A stretch of 32,051 nt of DNA from Candidatus Nomurabacteria bacterium. Its GTDB lineage: Bacteria; Patescibacteriota; Minisyncoccia; Phycocordibacterales; UBA9973. A program made the translations under genes and the position numbers. Below are positions 1 to 7,178 of this stretch, piece by piece; position 1 is the stretch's first letter; every line of letters begins with the position of its first letter. The notes below the pieces were generated by a model. It was not told the origin of the DNA. It was given only the letters and a program-made list of their open reading frames with translations, and did not search any database. The stretch is from NCBI GenBank assembly GCA_026395955.1, contig JAPLXR010000008.1, positions 69,179-101,229 on the forward strand, written 5' to 3'.

Positions 1-199
1 CAGCAATAAAAACTCCATCAGCTTTTTCCCATTCTTTTTTATCTAAAGTTTTATTCCAAACAGCATTTTCATATGGACGAGCAAAAGTATAAGGCCCAAA
101 TCTTTCGAGTTTTTGTCCTTCTCCTGTATCGAGTAATTCATAATCACTCTTTGTCTCTGTATAAAATATTTTTATACTATTTTTATTTTTTGTTTCCAT
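1..199 (-). CDS. RlmI-like class I SAM-dependent methyltransferase, N-terminal part
   Basis: Only the first 66 codons are inside the window; the gene continues past the left edge. The visible protein has the segment YELLDTGEGQKLERFGPY followed by a short RP-containing stretch and a tryptophan. This is the typical N-terminus of SAM-dependent methyltransferases annotated as 23S rRNA (cytosine-C5) methyltransferase, RlmI/RlmK type. The methyltransferase fold itself lies outside the window, so the target cannot be judged. The ATG at 199 lies inside the end of tsaC (17 nt overlap), which implies translational coupling as the last visible gene of the ychF-SET-tsaC operon. The family call rests on the N-terminal motif alone. 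Confidence 0.7.
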   Translation of the reverse strand, partial: METKNKNSIKIFYTETKSDYELLDTGEGQKLERFGPYTFARPYENAVWNKTLDKKEWEKADGVFIA

Positions 200-764
200 T
201 ACTTTTTAGTTTACCACGAAGGACCTCAATTTCGCCATTTTTATTTATCTTAATTAAAGTCGAAGGTTTAGATTTCAAAGTTCCACCAGCTACATAAAAA
301 TCTACATTGTCACCAAAATATTTCTTGGCTTCTTTTATATTACTAGCAGGTATCATACCTTGAGGATTCGCACTAGGCGCTACGAGTGGGCCAGTTTTTT
401 TAATTAATTCTATTAAAGACTTTTTATTTGGTAGCCTAAACGCAATAGCATTTTCTCCCCTATGTAAATATTTATATTTTGAACAGGATAAAATAACACT
501 CACCTTCCCAGGCCAAAACTTTTCTAACATCCTTACAAACTCCAGTTTGTAAGGATGTTGTATTCCAAATTTTTCTAAATCTTTAATACTAGAAATTAAA
601 ACTATAAATGGTTTATTTTCATCTCGTCCTTTTATTTTATAAATTTTCTCTACTGCTTTTTTAGAAAAAGCACTGCCGACAATCCCATACAGCGTATCTG
701 TCGGTATTATTCCAATTCCGTCTTTTTTTAGGCTTTTTATTACGCCTTTCAAAATATACTCCAT
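183..764 (-). CDS. tsaC: Threonylcarbamoyl-AMP synthase (TsaC/YrdC/Sua5 family)
   Basis: This enzyme makes threonylcarbamoyl-adenylate from threonine, bicarbonate and ATP, the first step of t6A37 modification of ANN-decoding tRNAs in the cytoplasm. The 193-residue protein is the length of a single-domain TsaC/YrdC protein. Visible motifs are PTDTLYGI near residue 21, KGRDENKPF near residue 45 (the KxR and KP residues bind substrate), and SANPQG near residue 131. The start lies 12 nt after the SET gene's stop, and the gene overlaps the downstream methyltransferase by 17 nt, so it sits in the middle of an operon. Inside the coding sequence, at 526-559, there is a perfect 16-bp inverted repeat with only 2 nt between the arms, which is unusual for coding DNA. 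Confidence 0.93.
   Translation of the reverse strand: MEYILKGVIKSLKKDGIGIIPTDTLYGIVGSAFSKKAVEKIYKIKGRDENKPFIVLISSIKDLEKFGIQHPYKLEFVRMLEKFWPGKVSVILSCSKYKYLHRGENAIAFRLPNKKSLIELIKKTGPLVAPSANPQGMIPASNIKEAKKYFGDNVDFYVAGGTLKSKPSTLIKINKNGEIEVLRGKLKSNGNKK
526..559. repeat. Perfect 16-bp inverted repeat inside tsaC
   Basis: Positions 526-541 (AACATCCTTACAAACT) are the exact reverse complement of 544-559, with only CC between them. In the tsaC mRNA this would fold into a very stable hairpin in mid-gene, in the codons for the segment HPYKLEFVRML. There is no T-run directly after it in the transcript, so it is not an obvious intrinsic terminator. Confidence 0.9.
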
Positions 765-776
765 GGCTGATATTTT

Positions 777-1190
777 TTATTTATATAAATGTTTTTCATT
801 ACCACATTTACATCCTTGAGGTTTTATATGTTCTTTATAGAAATCTTTACCGTAATCATAGCCGAGCTCTTCGCCTTTTGCTATTTTCTTTTTTGTAAAA
901 ATAAAAATTCTTTTATTTTTAATTTCAACTTCACAGTTTGGCTTACAATTATGATTTATATATCGAGCAGTGTTTTTTCTATTTGTTCCATCTATAGTTA
1001 GATTTTTATTTATTTCAAACAAATACATCCCCCCACGAGCAAAGGCTTCTTTTTCTGTCATTGCTTTACCTACATATTCAATGACAAATGTACCCTTATC
1101 AAGATCTGCATCTGCAACAAGCCCGAGTCCTGCTTTCGTCTTTTTTGTTTTTACTTTCGCTGGTTTTAATTTTTGTATATCGAATTTCAT
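777..1190 (-). CDS. SET-domain protein-lysine methyltransferase
   Basis: A compact 137-residue protein that is almost only a SET domain, the fold that transfers methyl groups from S-adenosylmethionine to lysine side chains. Visible motifs are GLGLVA at residues 21-26 (SAM-binding), NHNCKPNC at 79-86 (the conserved NHxCxPN signature), and GYDYG at 110-114 (catalytic tyrosines). A CKCG segment at 127-130 resembles the cysteine-rich post-SET tail. The first 20 residues are lysine-rich. It lies between ychF (8 nt gap) and tsaC (12 nt gap) in one minus-strand operon, which hints at a ribosomal or translation-factor target. The substrate cannot be read from the sequence. The family is known mainly from eukaryotes but is also scattered in bacteria, including Chlamydia. 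Confidence 0.9.
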   Translation of the reverse strand: MKFDIQKLKPAKVKTKKTKAGLGLVADADLDKGTFVIEYVGKAMTEKEAFARGGMYLFEINKNLTIDGTNRKNTARYINHNCKPNCEVEIKNKRIFIFTKKKIAKGEELGYDYGKDFYKEHIKPQGCKCGNEKHLYK

Positions 1191-1198
1191 AAGATTGA

Positions 1199-2200
1199 TT
1201 ATATTCTAAACTCTATTACATCTCCATCTTTTACAATATATTCTTTTCCTTCTGTGCGGACCTTGCCTTTTCCTTTTGCTTCAGGATAACTTCCTGCATC
1301 GAGTAAGTCTTTCCAAAAAACAACTTCTGCACGGATGAATTTATCTTTAAAATCAGTATGTATAGCCATACCTGCGACTGGTGCTGTACTATTTTTATGT
1401 ATAGTCCATGCACGAGTTTCTTCTACCCCGGTAGTAAAATATGTTTCCAAACCCAGAAGTTCATAACTTTTTTTAATAAGGTCTTCTAATCCTTTTTCAA
1501 AAATAGCATCTATTTGCACATACATTCCTGGTATTTGTGATGCAACCTTATCGATAACATTTTCTGCAACCTCTGAAGCATTAAGAGCATACAGTATCGG
1601 CTTCATAGAAAGTAAATGCATACTTTTTATTATTTCACTTTCTTTTTCATCTAAAATAGTTTCACTAGCGAGGTGTGATTCTGAAAGTGTCTTTTCTACT
1701 TTTACTAAAACATCATGTTCAGCGACAGCTACTTTGTCTCCCCTTTTTACATCTTTTTGTAAATTTGAAATTCTTTTTGTTACAGTTTCCAGATCAGCTA
1801 AAATTAATTCTAAATTAATTATTGAAATATCTTGCAATGGATCAACTTTATTCGCGACATGTATGATATCTTTATCTTCGAATACACGCACGACTTCGAG
1901 TATTGCATCCACTTCACGAATATTTGAGAGAAATTTATTTCCGAGACCTTCACCTTTACTTGCCCCTGCGACAAGTCCTGCAATATCTACGAATTCTACA
2001 ACTGCTGGAATGGTACGATTTGTTTTAGAAAAATCAGCGAGCTTATAAAGTCTTTCGTCTGGTACAGGTACAATACCGACAGATGGATCAATAGTACAAA
2101 ATGGATAATTCTCTGCTGGGACACCCTTTTTAGTGAGCGCATTAAAAAGCGTCGACTTGCCGACGTTTGGTAAACCTACGATTCCGATTGATAATGACAT
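1199..2200 (-). CDS. ychF: Ribosome-binding ATPase/GTPase YchF (OLA1 family)
   Basis: A P-loop protein of the Obg/TRAFAC class that binds ribosomes and, in characterised members, prefers ATP. The G1 motif GLPNVGKST lies at residues 8-16, followed by the NYPFCTIDPSVG segment typical of YchF and the G3 motif DIAGLVAGASKGEGLG. Where GTPases have NKxD the protein has LNASE, consistent with the NxxE variant that explains ATP preference. The C-terminus is a TGS domain ending in VKDGDVIEFRI. At 333 residues it is slightly shorter than the usual 360. It is the first gene of an operon with the SET gene, tsaC and a methyltransferase. The start is supported by a -10 box only 6 nt upstream of the ATG. 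Confidence 0.95.
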   Translation of the reverse strand: MSLSIGIVGLPNVGKSTLFNALTKKGVPAENYPFCTIDPSVGIVPVPDERLYKLADFSKTNRTIPAVVEFVDIAGLVAGASKGEGLGNKFLSNIREVDAILEVVRVFEDKDIIHVANKVDPLQDISIINLELILADLETVTKRISNLQKDVKRGDKVAVAEHDVLVKVEKTLSESHLASETILDEKESEIIKSMHLLSMKPILYALNASEVAENVIDKVASQIPGMYVQIDAIFEKGLEDLIKKSYELLGLETYFTTGVEETRAWTIHKNSTAPVAGMAIHTDFKDKFIRAEVVFWKDLLDAGSYPEAKGKGKVRTEGKEYIVKDGDVIEFRI

Positions 2201-2206
2201 GAATAA

Positions 2207-2235
2207 AATATAGCAAAATTAAGATAAAAAGTCAT
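2207..2235 (-). promoter_or_regulatory. Promoter of ychF operon, likely leaderless
   Basis: On the minus strand an extended -10 TGCTATATT (2215-2207) lies 6 nt before the ATG at 2200, and a partial -35 ATGACT (2235-2230) lies 17 nt upstream of the -10 hexamer. Transcription would begin at or beside the start codon, leaving no room for a Shine-Dalgarno site. Confidence 0.7.
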
Positions 2236-2402
2236 TAATCATTACTCAACTTGAAACCAATATATATTCCTAATATTGCACCCAAAGAGCTAAAAATAAT
2301 AGATGAAAAAGAAAAAGCATCTGCTCCCCACAAAGTAGGTATATATCCCCCGAGAGTAGAGCCTATTATAGTGCCTATAAAGATTAAAGATTTAGAATTC
2401 AT
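2235..2402 (-). CDS. Small hydrophobic membrane protein (55 aa)
   Basis: A 55-codon ORF from the ATG at 2402 to TAA at 2235, filling most of the gap upstream of ychF. It starts MNSKSLIFIGTIIGSTLGGY and has two short hydrophobic stretches (residues 5-23 and 33-51) rich in glycine and small residues, separated by a PTLWGADAFSF loop. It looks like a small two-helix inner-membrane protein. No function can be named. The clean alternation of hydrophobic segments argues that it is a real gene rather than chance, but it is short and no strong promoter is visible. Confidence 0.6.
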   Translation of the reverse strand: MNSKSLIFIGTIIGSTLGGYIPTLWGADAFSFSSIIFSSLGAILGIYIGFKLSND

Positions 2403-2440
2403 CTTTAAATGATAACATAGTTTATATAAATAAACCTTGA

Positions 2441-2469
2441 TTGACTTTTTATCATGTGAATGCTAATAT
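2441..2469 (+). promoter_or_regulatory. Promoter of the 97-aa gene
   Basis: -35 TTGACT (2441-2446), a 17-nt spacer, then an extended -10 TGCTAATAT (2461-2469). The predicted start is near 2476, giving a leader of about 27 nt before the ATG at 2503. Confidence 0.75.
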
Positions 2470-2502
2470 AAATTTTAGATAAATTGAACATAAATATTAA
2501 AG

Positions 2503-2796
2503 ATGGAACAAATAATAGAAACAGTTGAATTAGATACCTTGAAAGGAAAATCTCTTAACTTCACAAAACTAAGTATTGAAATTAATCATGCAGAAAATGC
2601 AGAAATTTTATACAAAAAAGACAAAGTAACAATTTCTAAATCAACAGTACATAAAAACATGTACCATATTACGAAAGAAAAAGGTGCGATAAAAAATATT
2701 CCTAAAAATTTAGATGTAAAAATAGGCGGAGTAGCCTTGGACAAACTTTCAAAAGAAATATTTCATGGTGTACTTCATCTTGATTTAAAATCTTAA
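2503..2796 (+). CDS. Hypothetical 97-aa protein
   Basis: I do not recognise this protein. It is soluble, charged and lysine-rich, without a signal peptide or membrane segment, and has a mixed alpha/beta look: an N-terminal acidic stretch (MEQIIETVELDTL), a central KDKVTISKSTVHKNMYHITKEKG segment with strand-like alternation, and a C-terminus ending GVLHLDLKS. It has its own consensus promoter at 2441-2469 and its own terminator at 2824-2850, so it is a complete monocistronic unit. It is convergent with the malic enzyme gene. Confidence 0.75.
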   Translation: MEQIIETVELDTLKGKSLNFTKLSIEINHAENAEILYKKDKVTISKSTVHKNMYHITKEKGAIKNIPKNLDVKIGGVALDKLSKEIFHGVLHLDLKS

Positions 2797-2823
2797 AATT
2801 TAAAATACAAACAAACCCATATA

Positions 2824-2850
2824 ACCTCGGAATCATCCGGGGTTTTTATT
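2824..2850 (+). terminator. Intrinsic terminator after the 97-aa gene
   Basis: Seven-bp stem ACCTCGG (2824-2830) with CCGGGGT (2837-2843), one G-T pair, followed by a T-rich run. The run reaches the end of the convergent malic enzyme gene. Confidence 0.8.
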
Positions 2851-3997
2851 TTATGGCTTTAGAAACAACGATAGCTACATTTTTATCAAAAATACTTGGA
2901 ATTATTTTATCTATAGTTGGATTTTTAACTAATTTTGCAAGTGCTATAGAAGCTTTAACCAACATAGTATCTGTAATATCTATTACTTTATGATCGAGTG
3001 CTCCACGGAAAATACCAGGAAAACCAAGGGCGTTATTTAATTGATTTGGAAAATCAGACCTACCTGTAGCTACGATAAAGGCTCCAGCTTTTTTAGCAAT
3101 GTCAGGCATTATCTCTGGTATTGGATTTGCTAATGCAAAAATAATTGGTTTTTTATTCATACTTTTTATCATTTCAGAATTCAAAACTCCACCTTTTGAG
3201 ACACCTATAAAAACATCAGAACCTTTTATAATATCAACTAACTCCCCTTTTATTTTTTGTTTATTAGTTTTTTTAGATAAGATTATTTTTTCTTCATTTA
3301 AATTTTCTCTACCTTCATATATTGCTCCATGGCTATCTATAACTATTATTTCAGCAAAACCATATTCAAGTAGCATTTTTGTAATAGCTATACCTGCTGC
3401 ACCCGAGCCATTTACAATTATTTTTATATTCTTATTTTTTTCTATATTTTTATTATTACAAACTTTTAATGCATTAATAAGTCCTGCAAGCACGACCATC
3501 GCTGTACCATGCTGATCATCATGCATTATTGGAATATTTAATTCTTTCTTTAATCTCTCTTCAATTTCAAAACAACGAGGAGCAGAAATGTCTTCTAAAT
3601 TTATCGCACCAAAAGATGGAGCGATGGCTTTAATAGCTTGAATTATTTCTTCTGTATTTTGAGTAGATAAAACTATCGGAAAAGCATCTACATCAGCAAA
3701 ACTTTTAAAAATTGCTGCTTTACCCTCCATCACAGGCAAAGCTCCTTCAGGACCAATGTTCCCAAGTCCTAGCACAGCTGAACCGTCTGATATAACAGCC
3801 ACCATATTCCCTCGTGCAGTAAAATTATTTGTTTCTTTTTTATTATTAGCTAAATATGTAGATACATCTGCAACTCCAGGAGTATATATCAAAGACAAAT
3901 CTTCTTTATTTTTAATCTTTAATTTAGAAATTATTTCTATTTTTCCACGAAGTTTTTTATGAAGCTTTAAAGCCTCTTTTGAAATATTTTTTTTCAT
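2846..3997 (-). CDS. Malic enzyme (oxaloacetate-decarboxylating malate dehydrogenase)
   Basis: Converts malate to pyruvate and CO2 with reduction of NAD(P). At 383 residues it matches the short bacterial/archaeal malic enzyme lacking the phosphotransacetylase-like domain of MaeB. The N-terminal part carries YTPGVADV with the catalytic tyrosine and then LGLGNIGPEGALPVMEGKAA with the catalytic lysine. NLEDISAPRCFEIE and HDDQHGTA hold the metal ligands. The Rossmann segment VNGSGAAGIAI follows near residue 195. The gene begins 3 nt after the 71-aa gene and lies downstream of an NDH-2-like flavoprotein, so malate-derived NADH and its reoxidation may be co-expressed; that link is an inference. NAD versus NADP preference cannot be decided. 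Confidence 0.93.
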   Translation of the reverse strand: MKKNISKEALKLHKKLRGKIEIISKLKIKNKEDLSLIYTPGVADVSTYLANNKKETNNFTARGNMVAVISDGSAVLGLGNIGPEGALPVMEGKAAIFKSFADVDAFPIVLSTQNTEEIIQAIKAIAPSFGAINLEDISAPRCFEIEERLKKELNIPIMHDDQHGTAMVVLAGLINALKVCNNKNIEKNKNIKIIVNGSGAAGIAITKMLLEYGFAEIIVIDSHGAIYEGRENLNEEKIILSKKTNKQKIKGELVDIIKGSDVFIGVSKGGVLNSEMIKSMNKKPIIFALANPIPEIMPDIAKKAGAFIVATGRSDFPNQLNNALGFPGIFRGALDHKVIDITDTMLVKASIALAKLVKNPTIDKIIPSIFDKNVAIVVSKAIK

Positions 3998-4000
3998 ATA

Positions 4001-4216
4001 TTAAGCGAGTTTCTGTAAATCACTTTGATATTTTCTCATTATTTCCATTGAGGCTGATTGTTGACTTTGACCACTCTTTATTTTTTGTTGAATTTCTTCT
4101 CCTATTTTTTTAAAAAGTCCTGGGTCTTTTTCCATCATATTTAAAACCATGTCTATTTGCTGTTCAGACATTCCTTGATTTTTTAACATTTTCTTCAATA
4201 ATAGATTTTTAAACAT
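4001..4216 (-). CDS. Small helical hypothetical protein (71 aa)
   Basis: I do not recognise a named family. The 71 residues are predicted helical, methionine- and glutamine-rich (MLKNQGMSEQQIDMVLNMME, then KIKSGQSQQSASMEIMRKYQ), with no signal peptide or membrane helix. It lies 26 nt after the NDH-2-like gene and 3 nt before the malic enzyme gene on the same strand, so all three are probably one transcript. Similar tiny helical proteins are frequent in patescibacterial genomes, usually without known function. Confidence 0.7.
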   Translation of the reverse strand: MFKNLLLKKMLKNQGMSEQQIDMVLNMMEKDPGLFKKIGEEIQQKIKSGQSQQSASMEIMRKYQSDLQKLA

Positions 4217-4242
4217 TTTTTTATATATTAATATTAATAAAT

Positions 4243-5454
4243 TTATTCTACCTTTAATTTTCTATATTTCCAACCTTTAAAGAATAAACCAAATAATTTT
4301 GGTAATGATAAGATTTGATAGAAAAATACAAAGTCAATCACATGCCTTACAACATAAGCAAAAAATCCATAGAAACTAATATTACCAGCGGAAAATACAC
4401 CCCAATCAATACCTACTGGTATTGAAAAAGCTACATTTTCTGGTTTATAAATTTTCGTATTTTTATTTGAAGAATGATTCGCAATAACTTCGGCTACATA
4501 TTTTGCATTATGAATAGCCGTCTGAGCGAGACCTGTATATTGTGTATTTGCAATATCACCAATAATAAAAACGTCTTTCATATCTTTTGCTTCTAAATAT
4601 TCATTTACTTCTACTTTCTTACGTGGAGAAAATTGCAAACCAACTATTTTAGGTATCAAACTATTTAACTGTGTACCTGCAGTCCAAATAACTGTCTTTG
4701 ATCTAATAGACATACCCTTAATGAAAACTTGTTCCACTTCTTCCTTCTCCATTGTACGATTTAGAAAAACATTTATTCCTATTGATCGAAGTCTAGACAA
4801 AATTCGAGCTGAAACTTTTTCCGGTAATGTTGGTAATAAACGTGAACCACCTTCTACTATATCAATCGTAATAAGTGAAGGATCTACTTTGTATTCTTTT
4901 GCAAGATCACGCATAAAATATGCCAAGTCTCCAGCAACTTCGATACCAGAAGGCCCACCGCCGACAACTATCACATGGAATTGAAAAATTAAATCACCTT
5001 TTTCTACTTTTTCATGTTCTTCAAAAAGAGACACAATATGTTTCTTTAAAGTTAAGGCCTCTTCAACTGATTTAAAACCAAAAGAAAGTTCTGCAATACC
5101 TGGAAGATTAAAATATGTAGTTTCACTTCCTAAAGCGACAACGACAGTATCATAAGTTAAAGATTTACCATTTTTTGTATCTACTTTTTTATTTTGTAAA
5201 TCTATATTTATAACAGGATCAATAATAAGCTCAACTTTTTTAGGAAGTATTTCACTAAGTGAAATTGAAACTTCAATAGGACTAGCACCTGTAACTACAC
5301 GATAAAGACCTGGATAATATTGAAAGTTATCTCTATCTGAAATTAAAGTAATTTTTGTATTTTTTAAATTCTTTTTAACCAAAGAAATTGCTGTCTGTAT
5401 CCCACCAAAACCACCCCCGATAATAAGCACTCTTTTTTCTATATTTTCTTGCAT
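4243..5454 (-). CDS. NDH-2-type FAD/NAD-dependent oxidoreductase
   Basis: A two-dinucleotide-binding flavoprotein like type II NADH dehydrogenase, which passes electrons from NADH to quinones at the membrane without pumping protons. The FAD-binding motif LIIGGGFGGIQTA is at the N-terminus, the second Rossmann motif VIVVGGGPSGIEVAG near residue 170, and the FAD-contacting VFIIGDIAN near residue 305. The C-terminus (FFYQILSLPKLFGLFFKGWKY) is amphipathic, as in membrane-attached NDH-2. I chose ATG 5454, not the in-frame ATG at 5472, because an extended -10 box (5469-5461) overlaps the upstream codons and ends 6 nt before 5454. Quinone use is not proven; patescibacteria usually lack a full respiratory chain. 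Confidence 0.88.
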   Translation of the reverse strand: MQENIEKRVLIIGGGFGGIQTAISLVKKNLKNTKITLISDRDNFQYYPGLYRVVTGASPIEVSISLSEILPKKVELIIDPVINIDLQNKKVDTKNGKSLTYDTVVVALGSETTYFNLPGIAELSFGFKSVEEALTLKKHIVSLFEEHEKVEKGDLIFQFHVIVVGGGPSGIEVAGDLAYFMRDLAKEYKVDPSLITIDIVEGGSRLLPTLPEKVSARILSRLRSIGINVFLNRTMEKEEVEQVFIKGMSIRSKTVIWTAGTQLNSLIPKIVGLQFSPRKKVEVNEYLEAKDMKDVFIIGDIANTQYTGLAQTAIHNAKYVAEVIANHSSNKNTKIYKPENVAFSIPVGIDWGVFSAGNISFYGFFAYVVRHVIDFVFFYQILSLPKLFGLFFKGWKYRKLKVE

Positions 5455-5460
5455 ATGTAC

Positions 5461-5469
5461 ATTATAGCA
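5461..5469 (-). promoter_or_regulatory. Extended -10 of NDH-2 operon, leaderless type
   Basis: TGCTATAAT on the minus strand (5469-5461) stands 6 nt upstream of ATG 5454. No good -35 is visible. A transcript would begin at the start codon, which also fixes the start choice. Confidence 0.75.
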
Positions 5470-5584
5470 CAAATAAAAAAGCTTAGAAAATAAGGTTATT
5501 TGACAAAAGTGTAAGATTTTATCATCTCACCCGTCATAATACATAGATAGCACAAATATAATAACAATTATAAAAAAATAAATT

Positions 5585-5701
5585 ATGGAAAATCAAATTA
5601 TTGAATTCGTAAAACACTTTGGTTTATTTATCGCAGCAGGATCAGGAATGATACTTTTAGCATTAGTTACAACTCACTTTCAATTAAAAAGAAAGAAGTA
5701 A
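5585..5701 (+). CDS. Tiny single-helix membrane protein (38 aa)
   Basis: A 38-codon ORF with start MENQIIEFVKHFG, one hydrophobic helix (about residues 13-31, LFIAAGSGMILLALVTT) and a basic tail QLKRKK, ending TAA. The layout suggests one transmembrane helix with the lysines in the cytoplasm. It is directly followed by a strong terminator (5709-5747), and TATAAT-like sequence lies about 13 nt upstream, supporting a real small gene. No function can be assigned. Confidence 0.6.
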   Translation: MENQIIEFVKHFGLFIAAGSGMILLALVTTHFQLKRKK

Positions 5702-5708
5702 ATAAGAA

Positions 5709-5747
5709 AAACCCAACTCTAAAATAGAGGCGGGTTTCTTTTTTTTA
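5709..5747 (+). terminator. Intrinsic terminator after the 38-aa gene
   Basis: Nested stem AAACCC...GGGTTT enclosing CTCTA...TAGAG, followed by CTTTTTTTT. Confidence 0.85.
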
Positions 5748-5802
5748 CTTTTATTACATAGTATACTTAATGTAAGAAAATTAAATCTGAAACGTCATAT
5801 AT

Positions 5803-6315
5803 ATGGAAGCAAAAAATGAAAATTTAACAGAATCTTTTAGTAAAGCATACGATGATTTTTCTGATGCAATATTTAGATATTGTCACTACAAAACATCTAA
5901 TCGTGAACTTGCATTAGATTTAACAGCAGATACTTTTACTAAAACATGGGAATACATTGCTGACGGTAAAAAAATAGATAATTTGAGGGCTCTTTTATAT
6001 AGAGTTGCCAATAACCTAATTATTGACTATCATCGAAAGAAAAAAGAGTCTTCGCTGGATTCTTTAACAGAACAAGGTTTTGATATATCTACAGAAAATA
6101 CAAAAGAAAAATACGAAGATAATTTTGATAACAAGAAAGCAATGGAAGCAATCCAAGAATTAGATGAAAATTATCGAGATATAATAATAATGAGATATGT
6201 AGATGATTTATCAATAAAAGAAATTGCAAAAATATTAAACGAAAAAGAAAACAATATATCAGTAAAAATACATAGAGCATTGGATAAATTAAAGAAAATA
6301 TTAGGTGAAGAATAA
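5803..6315 (+). CDS. ECF-type RNA polymerase sigma factor
   Basis: A 170-residue sigma-70 family factor with only regions 2 and 4, as in extracytoplasmic-function sigma factors. Region 2 covers about residues 15-80 (DAIFRYCHYKTSNRELALDL, DTFTKTWEYI, LLYRVANNLIIDYHRKKK). Region 4 covers about residues 110-165, with RDIIIMRYVDDLSIKEIA and a helix-turn-helix ending in KIHRALDKLKKIL. The next gene starts 5 nt downstream and encodes a membrane DUF5667 protein, the usual place for a cognate anti-sigma partner. I could not find a second ECF-type promoter upstream that would prove autoregulation; a TATACT-like -10 lies near 5770. The regulon is unknown. Confidence 0.92.
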   Translation: MEAKNENLTESFSKAYDDFSDAIFRYCHYKTSNRELALDLTADTFTKTWEYIADGKKIDNLRALLYRVANNLIIDYHRKKKESSLDSLTEQGFDISTENTKEKYEDNFDNKKAMEAIQELDENYRDIIIMRYVDDLSIKEIAKILNEKENNISVKIHRALDKLKKILGEE

Positions 6316-6320
6316 ATAAA

Positions 6321-7178
6321 ATGAAAGAAGAAAAATTCAACAACTTAATACACAAAATTAAAGAAAATAAAATGACTTCTTTAGAAAAATCAATTACAAA
6401 ACACAATGTAATGTCTTTTGTACACAACAATCCTATTGCTGTAAAAAAAGTTTCTCCTAAAGTAAAATCTCCTTATTATTCTTCCTTTTCATTTGGACAT
6501 ATTAGCAAATTAGTAGGTGTAGCTATGTTAATAGTTGTATTAGGTATAGGTGGTATTTCTGGAGCTTCTGCTTCTGCCCTACCTGGTGATGCTCTATATC
6601 CTGTAAAAACAAATATAAAAGAGAAAATAGAAGAAGCTATATCTTTTACTCCAGAAGCTAAAATAGCATACAGAAAAAGAATCATAGAAACTCGTTTACA
6701 AGAAACAGAAGATTTATTGAATTTAAATAAATTAACTCCTCAAACTCAAATTGAACTAAATACAAATATTGAAAATCAAACAAAAGAAATAAAAAATAAT
6801 TTAGCTGAAATAAAGAAAGTAAGACCTGATGTAGCAAAATTTCAAGAACAAGAACTAAATCAAGATATCGTTATTCACAGAACAAGAATAGATAAACTAT
6901 TAGAAAAAATACAAAACAAAGATACAAAAATAGAAAAAAATACACTTAAAACAAATAATAATATAGAAACAAAAGTACAAGAAATAAAAAACATTAAAAT
7001 AGATAATCATGTTATAAAACAAAACCTAAATACTAATATTGATTATTCGTCTAATACTTCAAAATCATTACCTAAAGATTTAGCACCAGAAGAAAAGCTC
7101 CTTCTTCGTAAGAACCAAACAGACAAGACTGCAAAAGAAATTAAAATAGACCAGAAAATTATTCCTGTTAAATTATAA
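6321..7178 (+). CDS. DUF5667 membrane protein, probable partner of the ECF sigma factor
   Basis: A 285-residue bitopic membrane protein. Residues 1-62 are cytoplasmic and charged, a transmembrane helix covers about 63-82 (KLVGVAMLIVVLGIGGIS), and the DUF5667 signature ALPGDALYPVK follows at 86-96. The rest is long, helical, lysine/glutamate-rich and outside the cell. The position 5 nt after an ECF sigma gene and the membrane topology suggest an anti-sigma role, but there is no recognisable zinc-binding anti-sigma domain in the cytoplasmic part, so this is an inference. The last 45 codons overlap, on the opposite strand, the last 44 codons of the lamin-tail gene. Confidence 0.82.
   Translation: MKEEKFNNLIHKIKENKMTSLEKSITKHNVMSFVHNNPIAVKKVSPKVKSPYYSSFSFGHISKLVGVAMLIVVLGIGGISGASASALPGDALYPVKTNIKEKIEEAISFTPEAKIAYRKRIIETRLQETEDLLNLNKLTPQTQIELNTNIENQTKEIKNNLAEIKKVRPDVAKFQEQELNQDIVIHRTRIDKLLEKIQNKDTKIEKNTLKTNNNIETKVQEIKNIKIDNHVIKQNLNTNIDYSSNTSKSLPKDLAPEEKLLLRKNQTDKTAKEIKIDQKIIPVKL

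Noticed and set aside
5455-5472. Upstream start (ATG 5472) for the NDH-2-like gene
   Set aside because: The codons overlap the extended -10 box TGCTATAAT, so they are unlikely to be transcribed in full; ATG 5454 fits.
5525-5800. ECF-type autoregulated promoter (GAAAC...CGTC) before the sigma gene
   Set aside because: GAAAC and CGTC overlap at 5791-5797 instead of being about 16 nt apart; the other CGTCATA, near 5535, has no upstream partner.
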